Below the pieces are notes generated by a model, which was not told where the DNA came from, made no database searches, and saw nothing but the letters and a program-made list of their open reading frames with translations. Positions 45,577 through 57,824 of a stretch of DNA of 64,000 bases are shown piece by piece (position 1 is the first letter of the stretch; each line of letters starts with the position of its first letter). The position numbers were made by a program, and so were the translations under genes. Source of the DNA: Psilocybe azurescens. Lineage: Eukaryota; Basidiomycota; Agaricomycetes; Agaricales; Agrocybaceae. The DNA is taken from NCBI GenBank assembly GCA_023853785.1, contig JAJIRX010000853.1, positions 124,001 to 188,000 on the forward strand. The letters run 5' to 3'.

Positions 45577-47243
45577 ATGCCGTCGTTTCGGATTCCTGCG
45601 CTTTTCCGCCCTCGTCACTCTTTTAACCGCCTACGCTCTTTTCATCTTTCGCCAGATCAGGTTTCGGTGCTGGCGACCACACAAGCCCCAGTGGGTGGCA
45701 CAATTACCCCAGATCCCAAACGGAACTCCCAATGGAATGATGGAAAAACGTCTACGAAGTCCATCAAGTCGAACAGATCCGTGGTCCTGGCGCCTCGCCC
45801 TGCCAATTTTTCCGTACCTCTTCGCGGTAGTACCATCGTAAAACTCGCCGTTGTCACGTCTTTATTCTTCATAATGTCCATTTCAATGGCTTTCCTTGGC
45901 GCAGACAAGGATGAACCCTTTTCAAGCGCACCCTGAACGCGGTTGCTGCAAGTTCTCCTGGGGTAAATCTCAGAACAACGCCCGATTGATTTTTTGCTCT
46001 TTATTTTTCTGAGAAATTATTCATTTTCTAGGTGGTTCTCGTTGGCGAGAGTGTTGACGTCGACATCGATGAGCCGTCGATAACAATACGTTGGTCTATT
46101 GTAGCATGTGGTGAAGACTTCATGCTTCCCGGCTCTGCTGGTGCTCATGGAAGCAACTCGTGCGGTCTGCCCGCTTCTGCCATACATTTTTATGTGGATA
46201 GGTTAGGCTCTAAATGACGCGATCTATGTCGGCTACTCACCTAACTGCATTTGATTCTCTAGCGATATCGTACCAACCGCTACATACGATCCAGCAACGA
46301 TACCATTCAATAGAGACACAGGGCGGCGCAGGAGGTGAGCTTCGAAATAGTTCAAAAGATGAGATTAATACTACCGTTTGCTGAAGCATCAATTCGCAGT
46401 ATTCAAAATCTTGTGCAATTTGATAGTGATCATGTCCTCGATGTGCACGAAGCACGTTTGTACCCTTTTGATAGTTATGTGCTTTCAAGCACCATTCGAG
46501 CTCTTTCATTCGACAACGAAACCATTCCTATTCGAAAGCTCGCCACTATCGACATTACCTCTAGCTTTGACATCCTAACCATCGATGTCGAGAGCTTTTC
46601 AACCTCCGAAAATGGGACTCAACAAGTCAGCAGGGACATCGACATGTATGTCAGTCGTCCGAACGATGCTCGATTTTTCACGGTACTCTTGTTCGCTGTA
46701 AGCTGGCTGTTGACACACGTAACAATCGGGCACGTTATGGTCGCTCGTAGGCTTGCTAGGCTTAGAGATATAATCCCCATCTTGTATCATCTGGTGCAAT
46801 TCTAATTGCCATTCCTCAGCTGCGCAATAGCATGCCAGATGCTCCCGGATTAGACGGTGCGTAAAAGGTCGACACGTATGAAAACATTCGGGTACTAACA
46901 ACCTCCACTGAATATGTCCACAGGGGTCCTGATCGGTGGGTTCATATTTCCCCAATATCATCTGCGTCGCTGGTCTCATGTTTAACTCGTCTCCTTTATC
47001 GATGTAGACTGCATCGGATTTTTTCCTCAAATGATAACTGTCGCTATCTCCACAGTTGTCTTACTCCTCATCCTCGTCGTCCGCGAAATGGATAACATGT
47101 CAAATCCTCGACCTCCACCCACAGTATTCCCCCTGCCCAGAGAAACCCATACATATCATCTCAATCTCCTCGCCCACCCCGATCTCCTACGGCCAATTCC
47201 TCTTCAAAGGAAATCTCTCAGTGGGAGATGCACCGAATGCTGA
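45577..47243 (+). CDS. Multi-pass membrane protein, DUF4436-like
   Basis: The N-terminal cytosolic part (MPSFRIPALFRPRHSFNRLR) is followed by one helix (VVTSLFFIMSISMAFLGA), an ectodomain with VVLVGESVDVDIDEPSITIR, LDVHEARLYPFDSYVLSSTI and YVSRPNDARFFTVLLFAVSW, then C-terminal helices and IGFFPQMITVAISTVVLLLI before REMDN and a Pro-rich tail. The overall layout and the YPFD and IGFFPQ motifs fit DUF4436 proteins of basidiomycetes; this is a memory-based match. Function unknown. One base seems to be missing in CCCTTTT (45916-45922), needed to join ADKDEP to LFKRTLNAVAASSPG. A 12-nt microexon lies at 46924. Confidence 0.6.
46924..46935 (+). other. 12-nt microexon of the DUF4436-like gene
   Basis: GGGTCCTGATCG between an acceptor CACAG (ending 46923) and a donor GTGGGT at 46936. 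The previous exon ends at 46856 in phase 1, and the next begins at ACTGCATCGG. Joined, they read LDGVLIDCIGFFPQM without a break. Confidence 0.65.
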
Positions 47244-47745
47244 AACATCTCAAAGGAGAATTTGTGTTTCCACCCGTGAAACCCTCCCACCGCATTCAAC
47301 CATCTGACCCGAACAAAGGCTCGCACCGGAGGGTGAAGACGATGTCGAAGATCATGGAAGCAGGAGAAGTCTCTCATTGGTCGGAGGACGAATGAAGACT
47401 AATATTGGACACAACTGCAGTGTGTTCAAGTGTAACATCACCATATTCCTCATATTCCCACATTCCCTCGTTATGCTTCTTGCCAAGATTACGCCGCGAC
47501 TTTTCTGCGAGTCGCGACTTTCCCAGTCCACTTCCTTGGCCCATTGTGACTTTTTCCCACCATATTAATAAACCATCCCGCGGGGTTTGTTGACTTGTTT
47601 TTGACAGGCTTTGACAGTCCTTCGGTCGCTTGTTTGTAGAAATAGGCTGAAGGCATATTAAATGCACGAAGTTAGTTTCCTGATTTTGTATTATATGAAT
47701 TGTTTCTATTTTACAACGAAAGATACCGTAGAAATTGGGATCAAA

Positions 47746-48799
47746 TCATTCCTCCCCGAATAATCGTTTCCTGGTGTCAATTGTCAGTGAAGTTTCCTAA
47801 CCCAAGACCATGCAGAGGGTAGCTCAGGGGAGGGAGAACTTACAGTCGGACCGGTGCTTCAGTGAAAAACGTGGTTCCTCCGACCATCTCACGCGTCCAT
47901 ACATCGCGCAAAAACCAGCCCACATGGCCTACGGCGCATCCGATGAGGTCGCCCGCTGCTGCTTTCCAAGTTCCGTTGATAATCCAGGAGAAAGCGACGA
48001 GGGCAACAGGAAGATAGGGTGCTGTTATTGTAATCAATCCGAAGAGAGAAATAGGCGTAGAAGGGTGCCTGCGTGACCAGAGATATATCGGAACAAAAGC
48101 CAGTGGAGATGACAGGAAGGGGAGATTGACTAGAGGCGACAGACCCTAATGGTGACGAGATCAGATATGTAACTTTTTTGGTCCAGTTGGATGGTGTGGT
48201 GTGGATTCGGGAAGCAGACAAGTTAAATGACTTTGTACTCACAAGAAGCATGAAAGACGATAGAAGGAGGAGCCAGAAATAATCTGCTTTCTTGTTCGCG
48301 AAAGAGGATTCCTCAAGCATGCGGCTGTATCGCATGCTATAACGCACATGAAATCGAATGGAGGGATTTTGTCAGCGGCGTCATTTAACTTCTGAGATAA
48401 AAAAGAAGGCCCTTATAGCGAATAGCGATACTCACAAGAAAAACATGTGGAATACAAAATCTAAAGATATTGAGCCAAAGTAGAAGAACGTTGTAGCCAT
48501 TCGCCAAGGCTGCAATAGTGCCAGTAACTCGAGTCAGCTCTCTCTCACGTCGTCTGCCAGTGGTACAAGGAAGAGAAGAGCACACGCACCTGGGCATTAA
48601 TGAATGCACTCCTAGGACTATAATACAGCTGCAAAGGCGTTACAAGTTGACATTGCTAGGAACAAAATGTCAGGTACTGTTCCATAATTTCGAGTTCAAA
48701 ACAACTGACCACTGCCAAACTGGTCAAAACGGAAAGAGCGATCCAGCCGCGGGTTATTGGAGGTATTTGGTGAATCCATGCCTCAATTCCTACTGGCAT
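47746..48799 (-). CDS. Derlin (Der1/Dfm1 family)
   Basis: ER membrane protein of the rhomboid-pseudoprotease family, acting in retrotranslocation of misfolded proteins (ERAD). The ATG at 48799 gives MPVGIEAWIHQIPPITRGWI, followed by LYYSPRSAFINAQ, RYSRMLEESSFANKKADYFW, LSPLVNLPFLSSPLAFVPIY with YLWSRRHPSTPISLFGL, APYLPVALVAFSWIINGTWK and DLIGCAVGHVGWFLRDVW. It ends APVRLKRLFGEE. Several short exons, all in phase. The catalytic residues of active rhomboids are absent, as in all Derlins. Closer to Derlin-2-type than to yeast Der1 by length (about 240 residues). Confidence 0.87.
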
Positions 48800-49482
48800 C
48801 GCGACTTTCTTCGAAGGTGTTCGGGTCAGACCAGCGTATGCCCCTAGTTCAAGTTCGTGCAAGTGGTTGATGACGTGAACTGGTAACACAGAGACACGTA
48901 CAGCGTTGCACACGTGATAAGTCACAACCGTGCCATAATGTCACGCATGTACAGACTAAGTCAGACCACACCATAGTCCCTATCATCGTATCAATAGTGC
49001 AGAAATTTTACATTTATCATTTTGACGAACGAGCGTGGTATATAAAGCATAGAAAGATATATGGCTACCCTTGAGATTGGTCCTGAGCACCCTTCAGCGC
49101 TACTAGAGAACATAGGCGTAGCGAGGGATGAACAAATAGAGGAAAGATAAGAGAACGGGATATAACCAAAAGTAAATAGTAATGGGAGCATATGAAAACG
49201 ATTAATTTGGCGACCGGCGCCTAAAAAGTCAAGGGGAAAGGGGAAAGAATCAACCAGGTCTTATTGTCCCAGTGTCCATCATATCGAATGAACGACTTGG
49301 TTTCGTGTCGAAGCGTCTGGAGAACGCAGCTGGCCTAGATAACATTCCCCTGACATGGACTTCAGGGCCATCCCTCTCACGGGAGCAAGTTACACCCAAT
49401 CCGCAGCCAAAAATAACAATAAAAAGATGACGTTGAAAAGGATAATCCCAAGCGTTGAAGTAGGTATTCATGCAAAAGGGAT

Positions 49483-51414
49483 TTATGTTGGAATAGCCTT
49501 GAAACTAGACGGTGGAGGGGCGACTTTACTTGGTCTTGGAGCTTTCTTCACAGCGGCTGCCGCAGCAGCAGCATTCTCCGCCTCCTTCTTTGCTGCGCGA
49601 AGCGCCGCGCTCCTATTTGTCCTCGGTGCAATGGTAGGTGCTATGATGCTACTTGGTCGTGGTTTGGCTTTAGCAGGAGCAGTAGCCGTATCGGATTCGT
49701 TGGCAGCGACACCATTGACGGCACTGGAAGGACCGCCAGCTGCGGATCTCGAAGGTGCCCTCTTCAATGTAGGTTTTGGGCCATTGCTAAGTTTTTGGGG
49801 GTTGGGGAGCCGCGATGGGACGCGAGGCAATAGAAGATGCTCGTGGGACGGCATATCGCGATGTTGTAGCATTGCCTGATGCCTGTGATGCTGGGCGTGG
49901 TGCTGGTGGTGCTTTTGAAGGAGATGCGAGTGTTTGGTTGGACGTTGCTCGAGATAATGTAGGAGTTTTCGCCGCAGAGCCGGTACGGACTGTAAGGAGA
50001 TGAGATTAATCAATATACGTCTTTGCGAAATAGATGGCAAACCACTCACACATAAACGAACTAGGAGGAGCCTGTTCCTTCTGTGCTCTCAAGGCAGAGC
50101 TCTTATTCAATCTCGGAGCAACAGTCGGGGCTTTACTCGAAGCAACGGCAATGCTTTCTCTCCTCTTATGCCCAGGAACCCCTTCAAATGTGCTCGCAGG
50201 CCCATGTTTCATCTGCTCATCACCCGTCAATGACCTCGTCCTTGCCACCGGCGGGGAAGCGGTTGCCCCAACCTCAACGACGCCGCACGCGTCATACGGG
50301 GCGCAATCGTCGGCGCAGCCGTCGACGCCACTCTGAATTGTGCTCGAGCGTTTATGCCCGGGCACATTCGCGAACGTCTGCGCCTGCCTCTCCTTCGACA
50401 CGGGCGCGCGGGGAGCGTTCTGGACCTTCTCCACAGGCTGTCCCGCGCGCAGTGCGGCTGATCGCGTCATGCGCGGCACGATGTCCGGTTTATCGTGTGT
50501 GGCGGGGACTCCGCGGGCCTTGAACTGCAGCTTCCCGTTAGCGTTGAGTCTGGGTCCGCCCCCGCCTGCCGTTGAAGGGTTCGTGACACTAGAAGGCGCA
50601 TAGCCTTCGTCTTCAATCGTGAGGCTTCTGCGTATCGATTCGAGGAGCGCCGAGTCGTCGCTCCTCATCGACGCATACTGGTCATGGTCCTCCGCAGGCA
50701 AGTCAGTGGTGGGGAACGGCGGCGAAGACGCGAACAAGGACGCGATCTGAGTTTCTGCCGTCTGCGTATCGGGGGAGCCCATGAGACCGTTCTGCTGGGA
50801 GGATACGCCGTACAACGCGCGAAGAGAATTGGGTGTCTCGCGCCTCGCGATTTCGACATCTGGGTTTCCCATGAGCGTGCTCCATACTTCTACTGCGCGG
50901 CGCCTCTCGAGTACGTACACCCAAACAGGACCCCTGATATTAAGTTGCGGAAAGAGGAAAGAGAAGCAAATAAAAGTCAACTTGCGCATTCTTCGCGTAT
51001 GTAACAAAGGGGAAGTGAACGAAACGAGGCAACTCACTCGGCCAAAGCATCTGTGTCCTCTCCGAAAAGCTCATACAACGTGTCTGGGTCCGTCTCCGTG
51101 TCAAACTCCATTTGCCTTTCTTTGACAATCTGTGTGCTCAAAGCAACAAATAGATAAGCGTCCACAATCATTATCACACATGGTTAACTGACCTCGAAAC
51201 TGGCTTCCTGGATCCGTCTCTCGATATCAAATCTGTGTACGAGAGCATGGGGCTTTATCATGGCCACAGTACGCGTAAGGGGAGTCGAAGAGGGTTTTGA
51301 GACCTTTATGGTTGCATCTGGCGTATTGGACCTATCCTCAAACTCATCCAGTGCATGTTCATGAGCCTCCGATTCATATTGCACCTCCGGGGTCTGCGAT
51401 GGTGGAGTTGGCAT
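49483..51414 (-). CDS. NDP-kinase-fold protein lacking the catalytic His, with repeat-rich tail
   Basis: The ATG at 51414 opens an acidic leader, then an NDP-kinase domain: RTVAMIKPHALVHRFDIERR, GPVWVYVLERRRAVEVWSTL, MGNPDVEIARRETPNSLRAL and QQNGLMGSPDTQTAETQIAS. The active-site His of the family motif N-x-x-H-G-S-D is Met here (codon 50780-50782), and the Asp after the Lys-Pro of the first strand is His, so phosphotransfer is unlikely. The basic, Ala/Pro/Ser-rich tail has three repeats of the type PR-x-x-R/K-S-A/S-ALRA (e.g. VPRMTRSAALRAGQ, VAPRLNKSSALRAQ, IAPRTNRSAALRAA), two VPGHKR motifs and an Ala run. A base is missing near T5/G5 at 49792-49801, where the frame jumps within the tail. 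Role unknown; possibly a scaffold. Confidence 0.75.
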
Positions 51415-52215
51415 TTATACACGCTTTGTATCCTCGTCAACAGCAAAGTCAAAGAGTTTTTTTGCACAAGAGACAGGACTTCGATGAAGCTGCCAGTCAC
51501 GAATACCCGCAAGTTTATCTGGGAGAAATTGGTAAAAGGGCAACGGTGATTTGTCAAAGGGAAAGGGCGAGTGCGAGGGTCGCGAAGCCTGAGAGAGAAA
51601 TATAAAAACAAGGATACAAGAGAAAGAAAGCAAGCAAAGCAAGAAAGGGTGAAGACAAGAGAGACGATGAATGTTTTTGATTTCAGTCACTGCCGACTTC
51701 AACACATCAGACCTCCGAGCTTTCAATACTACCGGGTGTTGGTGACGGACCCCGCGCACTCCAGATCCACTCAAATTACCTCAAATGCCGCACGGTAGTC
51801 TGACAAAAATGGGATATCTCTGTCGCAGAGGCGGCCGAGTAAAAAGTATAGCTAACATTGATATAACTCAAGTACAAAACCACTTTACATCTTAGTCTCG
51901 AAAAGGTGCACTATCCTTACTTGGGGTCTTCTGTCGCCCTGGCAACCTTCTTCCTATGACGCCTGAAAGAGCCCGGAGATTAGTGGAGACTTTTAAGGAA
52001 GGACAGGAAAGGATTTAAGGAATGTGGATGTAAGTCACAGTAAGTAAGGTAGCGTAATAGGTACATTGTGGCAACTATTCTGATAATACATGCAGTGGTA
52101 TTTAAATAAATCATCTAAGTAGTAATATCGATATATCCAATGTATAGAAATTAAAGGGCAGGGCTCACAGAGCGATTCACAATCCAGAATCGCGAGTCCT
52201 TAATACTTCAGCGGC
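51415..52215. other. Intergenic region
   Basis: Upstream region of the NDPK-like gene and 3' flank of TAM41. Purine-rich (AAGAAAG words around 51600-51660). No gene or RNA was recognised. Confidence 0.4.
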
Positions 52216-53687
52216 TTATCCAACCCTAAAACATGAACACAACCTATTACCCCTCCACCATTTACTCATCTTAGCCCCGCCATATCGTAAAGTTTTTCCC
52301 AGTCCGACGCTGACGACGCCCTTGATAGACTGGATCGTAGCGGGGTACCTTACAATGTTGCTCACCTCTACGGCAGCAAAAGAAGACATTCAGTAGGGTT
52401 CTCATCAAGAAAGTACCAGAAAATAATCACCTTCGGTGATGACCTTTGGCAGGTTTTGATCCCCAGCCAGATGGACCCAATACGCGCTCTCATCAGCCTC
52501 CAACTCCAAATTTCTCTGTCCCTGCTTCGCATAGTTCTCCTTGACATGCTTCAACAAATTAGACGGCAACTTCCTCAGATGGGCCGACCGTGTATGAGCA
52601 GACAAATCCTGCTGGATCCGCGTCCCGTCAACTGGCCAATAGACCCCAGGTAATCCGACGACAAGCCGGTGGTACAGCTCCTTGAATTGCGGGCTCTGCT
52701 TGCGCACAATGTTCCCCACTTTGCTTCGATTCTCGATGGGCAGAACCATGCGCGGGTCCCCACTATAACTAAAGCCAGCTATGCGTTCAAATAGGTCTGT
52801 CTCTGCAAACTCTTCTGGTAACGTGAGTAGTGCGGCTCGCACGGCCGAGGTCAGGTTGACCTGCTGCGTCAGCCGTACGCGGGCATCGTCCTTGATGATC
52901 CGAAGAGGCTTATGCATCCTTCCGGCAACATAAAGACTCTGCCAATTGAGCAGATCCGAACACAAAGTGTCTACCGTAGTCACGCCGTACTTGATGGTCT
53001 AGCAAATGCAGATGTTCTGTTGTCAGTCTGAGACCCAAGTAAGCAAAAAGGCGAAACACGCACAACGCCGTTCATGGGGACATAGGCATTGAACCAGACA
53101 CCAGGCCCAGCGTTCTGTACGCGGGATACGTATGAAGATCCCAATACACGAGCGTGCAAGGGATAATGATTGGGATGCTGCTGCATATTGATCGAGTGAA
53201 AATGGGCAGGATGGGTCACCGCGAATATGAAATCGAGCATAGGTGCATTCGGATCTATGTCTGTTTTCCCTTGCGCGACCGAATTCAACTGAGATGGTAT
53301 TGTGTAGCCGTCCTGCTCGAACACGCCTGAACCATAGGCAAATGCATAGCGAATAGGAGCGTCAAAGTCGGCAACGATAGATTCCAGCAGGGCGCGAGTT
53401 GAGTTTGAGACAGGCAATAGCTGGTTCTTGCCGAAGGAGGCTGGGAGCTTGGGCAAGGGAGGATGCCGGTGTGACACTGCTGGTCTTGGCCGTGGATAGA
53501 GTCGTGGTTTAGTGGTGTTTGGTTTGAGAGGCAAAGGAGGCAGGTCGGTAGTGGTGGTGTTGGTGGTGGTGGTGGTAGAGGAAGAGGCGTTGTGAGTTTC
53601 TGTAGCATACGAACGAACGACGATGAGTCTCAGGCAGACTCGTTTGGAAGCAGTGCTACGGGCAACAGACGGCAATAACGAAGACAT
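52216..53687 (-). CDS. TAM41: Mitochondrial CDP-diacylglycerol synthase TAM41
   Basis: Matrix-side inner-membrane enzyme making CDP-diacylglycerol from phosphatidic acid and CTP, the first step to cardiolipin. The ATG at 53687 opens a presequence with RSTASKRVCLRLIVVRSYA. A linker with an interrupted Thr run (TTTTTNTTTT) is followed by the nucleotidyltransferase core IRYAFAYGSGVFEQDGY with the conserved Gly-Ser, DFIFAVTHPAHFHSIN, GPGVWFNAYVPMNGV and IKYGVTTVDTLCSDLLNWQS with LYVAGRMHKP. The C-terminal exon gives NIVRYPATIQSIKGVVSVGL and KTLRYGGAKMSKWWRG. About 450 residues, three exons or more, in phase. Shorter upstream in-frame starts exist (53717) but lack a presequence-like start. Confidence 0.92.
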
Positions 53688-53792
53688 GATGGTAAGTTCT
53701 AAGCAGTTCACCACCAAAGGGTGTCAAATCTCATGAGCCACGTGCACTCCACCAATAAATACTTGAATAATATTTATATCCATTTAATCGTA

Positions 53793-56572
53793 CTATTCTG
53801 TCTCAATCCGCTCACTGCTACCCTCTTCTCTCCTAATCCCTCGCACCTCCGCAAGACTGACCACTCGGCTCCTCGCTGGCTGCGGTCGGGAGCTCTCTTT
53901 GCCATTGCCAATCCGAGTCCCCGCTGTCTCACCGGCATCCTCCGACTGCCGAGCCGGCTGAGTGTCTTTCCTCGCCTTGCCCAGCCCACTCACAGCCCAT
54001 CCCACTTCCACCCCACATTTGATACTCCACAACCACGTCAGGGAAAAAGACGGGCGTGCTAATTAGAACATTCAGCACTGGGTATATATCCGGATATCTC
54101 GAAGGCGGTGGAATAATCAGTTCCAGTAGATGGAGAGCAATCGCTGCGGTATAAACAGCCTTGTCACAGGTTAATCTGATATTTTAAAATAGATGGACAA
54201 GAACGCAACCATACCAGAGAAAACAGTTGAATAAAAGATTTTGGTGGTATTCGTATAGGGTTGTGTCCAATCAACCTATTCCACAATAGCAGAGTAGCGA
54301 GATATTGGACTCCTAGCCCATCTCTTTTTAGTAAAGGCCACATGCTGTTCAGAGATAATTTAAAAAATGATCGCCATGAACAGGAGATCAGATATCATTA
54401 CCTGAAGACAGCCACATTGTTAATCAAAGCTCCCCATGAATACACAGCAGAATCGATAGGAGCACCAGACAAAAGGAGTGTCACCGGCATCAAGGGTAAC
54501 AGAATTGTCTTTTCATGCACCTGAAACGAAAACAGGAAGAACGACATGGAAGATGTAAGGAGAGCATAGGGCAGAAGCGGGAGGAAAGGCGCGGGATCCT
54601 TGTTCTCTGCAGCATACGCAGTGGATTCTGTCTGTTTCTTTACCAAAACTTGCATCTTGATTCCAGACCTGACCAAACCCACCACAGCAGGCAAGAATCC
54701 CAAGGCCGTGAGCAGCGTCGAAAGCTTGACAAGGGCACCCGATGACGCCCACGCCTTCCATTTGAACACAACATTCGAAGCACACCAGAAATTAGCCACT
54801 TTGTCCTCGAATAGTCCTCTCGCAAATGGAAATATACGCGTTACGGGTTGGAGAATGGCAGAGAATGACGCAAATGGTGGAAGCCAGGGTAAGAAAAGGA
54901 GAATGAATGTCGAAGCGGTTACTAGTGCCAGGCGCACAAAGAGTCTGGCTCTATTGCATCCACTTAGTCAGACGAAAGAAAACTAGCGCGTTCGACATAC
55001 CCGTCAGTAGGTCCCAGATATAAACATTTAGCAATTAGATATGACCCAACTGCAGGTGCATAATATAGTGCCATTTGCTTGGAAACCAAGACTAAGGACA
55101 AAGAAAAATGCTCCCAGCAGGTCCTGTCCGGTAGCAAAAGGCTCATGGTAAGAAGTGTAAAACCTGATGGTTATTTCCAATAAATAATGAGCATAACTAG
55201 GAGTTCAAGATTTCTAAAAGAACGGCGACATACCGAGCATGACAGAGTTGTATTGAAAATGACCAAAGTCAATCAATAGCAATGCCGGTTGCAGGATCAA
55301 CGTCAATAACGCAAGCTCCTGCACAAGCGATTGAATATCATTTCGCTGAACATGATTAATAGCAAACTTACTTGCGTCCTTTTGAGCGGCTTCCTTGCCA
55401 TGTACGACAGAACATCAATAAAGCAGGCACGTAAACGAGAGCATCTGTGACCACCACACTCATCCGCATGAAGACTTTGCTTTCTGCGCTTTCAATCCCC
55501 CGAGATTTGTCTAATGCCACCCATGCAGGGTTGATCCAATGACCACTGAATGACAAGATGACAGGTCAGTAAGAATCGATCAGAGTGTTATCAGAGACAT
55601 ACACAATACCACATATCCAAGAGACATATGCGGTCAAAGGCGGATAATCCAACCCCCAGTAAGGCAAATCGTACGTGTACCATTGATTCAGTGGGACATG
55701 CACGGTCAACTCCATCCAATGTCTTTGCGCTTCATAGTCGCCATACATAGGCGGCGTGTTTTGGCCTAATAATAACGTTCAGTACACGTACACACACTTC
55801 AAAGCTCCCTCCACGACAGACAGTACAGCCAGCACCGCCAGCTTACTCACCGGAATACGATCCCAGCCCAACGGCCAATTTGACTAACAATGACGCAACG
55901 AGGATGCCTGGCACGACCCATGCCTTAAGCCCGCGTTTATGCATCCACCGAATCCACCTCCTCCCCATCGCGCGTTCGTCCAGTTCATGTCCTTTATGCG
56001 CAGAGCCACCAACGACCCGTTCGCCCGGCGAGCCAGGCACGCCCTGTCCCTGGTCCCGCTCGAACAGCGCGCTGAAGCTCCGCCGATGCGTGGAGATCCG
56101 CCGCCGCACGCTGTGCGTGTTTGTGTGGAGTGCATTAGAAGCCGTACTAGATACGTGTGCGGAGGAGGAGGATGAGCTCTGCGGGAAGGGGAAGGAGAAT
56201 GCAGTGGCAGTGGAGGCGCTTTGGGGTGAAAGGGCGCGGGAGGATGTGAGCGGTGATAGAGGAGGCGTGTTCAGCCAGTGCTGGCTGGCCGAGCTCTCGA
56301 GCAGGTGTCTGCGCGGCGTCGGTGCGAGGATAGTCGGCACATCTGAGTGGGTTCTGGGGTGAAAGAATAAATAGGTAGATCAGAATATTATGTGGTTAGT
56401 CACAAACATATCAGCGGTTGTTCCAGGGGGGGCGAAAAGGGGACTCTGCGCGTGTGGTTGCGGGACTGGGATTGGTGTAGGCGTATCTTGGATTCAAGGA
56501 CGTTGTGCGGATTCGATTAGAGCGCTTCCAGGAGCCCTCTGTCGGGAGAGCAGAGAGCTCGTCCGCGTCCAT
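53793..56572 (-). CDS. ALG6: Dolichyl-P-Glc:Man9GlcNAc2-PP-dolichol alpha-1,3-glucosyltransferase (ALG6)
   Basis: Multi-pass ER glycosyltransferase adding the first glucose to the lipid-linked oligosaccharide. The family core is [20 protein letters not shown] followed by [20 protein letters not shown], which separates ALG6 from ALG8. Later blocks are [19 protein letters not shown] and [20 protein letters not shown]. The C-terminus has VLNVLISTP, then [12 protein letters not shown]. The N-terminus is unusually long (about 200 residues before the core, Ser/Thr/Arg-rich, with [15 protein letters not shown] and a Ser6 run) and begins at ATG 56572. Two one-base insertions are suspected: G7 at 56426-56432 (needed to join exon 1 to [11 protein letters not shown]) and AGGGAAAAA at 54042-54049 (C-terminal tail). 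Confidence 0.9.
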
Positions 56573-56711
56573 GGCGGTGTGTATGAGTGTAGTGAGGTGA
56601 GTGATGGCACGGTGTTCAATTCGGCTACTTGAGTGGGTACTATGATAAACAACCAATTTATAATTATATGGGCTTCCAGTCGCGTTCTACTAAGTACACA
56701 ATCTACCACAT

Positions 56712-57824
56712 CTATTCTTTGTCAACTCCTTCTATGACCGTTTCTCCATCTTCAGTGAACTTCACGTTCGCCTGCAAACATGATATAAATTCAGGGGACT
56801 ACACTGGCAATGGTAGGCAATTAACGTACATCGTGTGCAGACGATCTGCCAATATATTTCGTGTGGTCTAGTATAGAGTCGGAAATCAGGTCGGATCACA
56901 AGGAAGAATGGGAAGCAGCGGAATGGATTCTTACAGCCGTAGGCCACTAGATCACCTGTCGCGTTTGTGAAGTCAACCCTGGTATATGCAAGTTGTTTTC
57001 CTACAGTAATTGTCCATCGTCAGAGAAATTAGAATTGAGAAGGCAGCACACAGAAACAGCCATAGCCAGGGCGTTATCGACAGCCCGAGAGATAACCACA
57101 CTCACCCATCCCAGTCAACACTGCTTTAGCATGCAACACGTCGCCCACTTTACCCGCTGGGCGCACAAAAGAAGTCCCAATATCCGTCGAAACTCCAGTC
57201 ATGAAATGCCCCTTGGTCGCGACAGCCAATGAACCGAGAGTATCCGTGAGTGACAGGACAAGGCCGCCGTGAACTAGAGGAATCCTCCATGCATTTCAGC
57301 CTTCTGCACTTTTAATTTGACATTACACGGATTTATACCTGTCTAGTTGGATTGGGATTCGAGGGTTAGATCACTTCTACTTCAAGATTCGAAACGACGA
57401 AACGCACCCCGACTCTGTTCACTGTAATTGAAGAAAGGAGGTTGAAGTTACTGGTTAGCAGCCTATTGTTCGTCTTGATACTGGGAGGAACATACTGTTG
57501 TATGGCTCAACTTTCAGCCACACCTCGACCGTGCCAGGAACCGCACGATGAATCTGGAGCTGAACATTTTGAGGTCAATTCCCGATCAACAGAAACCTTG
57601 TAGTGGAGAATATATTTCACGTTCGGAAAACATTGTGCATCATGGCCTATCGTAATAGATATTCGTCAGAGCTCTGCACCTTGATTTCCATTCGCAACAG
57701 TTGAATGTCTACCTTTGTGCTCGAGGAAAGACTTCCAAACCTAAGGGATTCTAGTGTTCGATTAACGCAGTAATCAAGTCCATTTTTTACTTACTCTTCG
57801 CGTGAATCTCATGCATGCTGCCAT
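56712..57824 (-). CDS. PaaI/ACOT13-type hotdog thioesterase
   Basis: Small acyl-CoA thioesterase-like protein, about 150 residues, in seven or more short exons. As I read it: MAACMRFTRR, VWKSFLEHKGHDAQCFPN, LQIHRAVPGTVEVWLKVEPY, the family core VHGGLVLSLTDTLGSLAVAT, TGVSTDIGTSFVRPAGKVGD, VLHAKAVLTGMG, AYTRVDFTNATGDLVAYGCK and ANVKFTEDGETVIEGVDKE. The HGG motif followed by an acidic residue in the long hotdog helix (TDT) matches the active site of this group. A base is probably missing in C4 at 57407-57410, where NRV must join VHGG. The first exons are less certain than the core. The acyl substrate is unknown. Confidence 0.78.
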
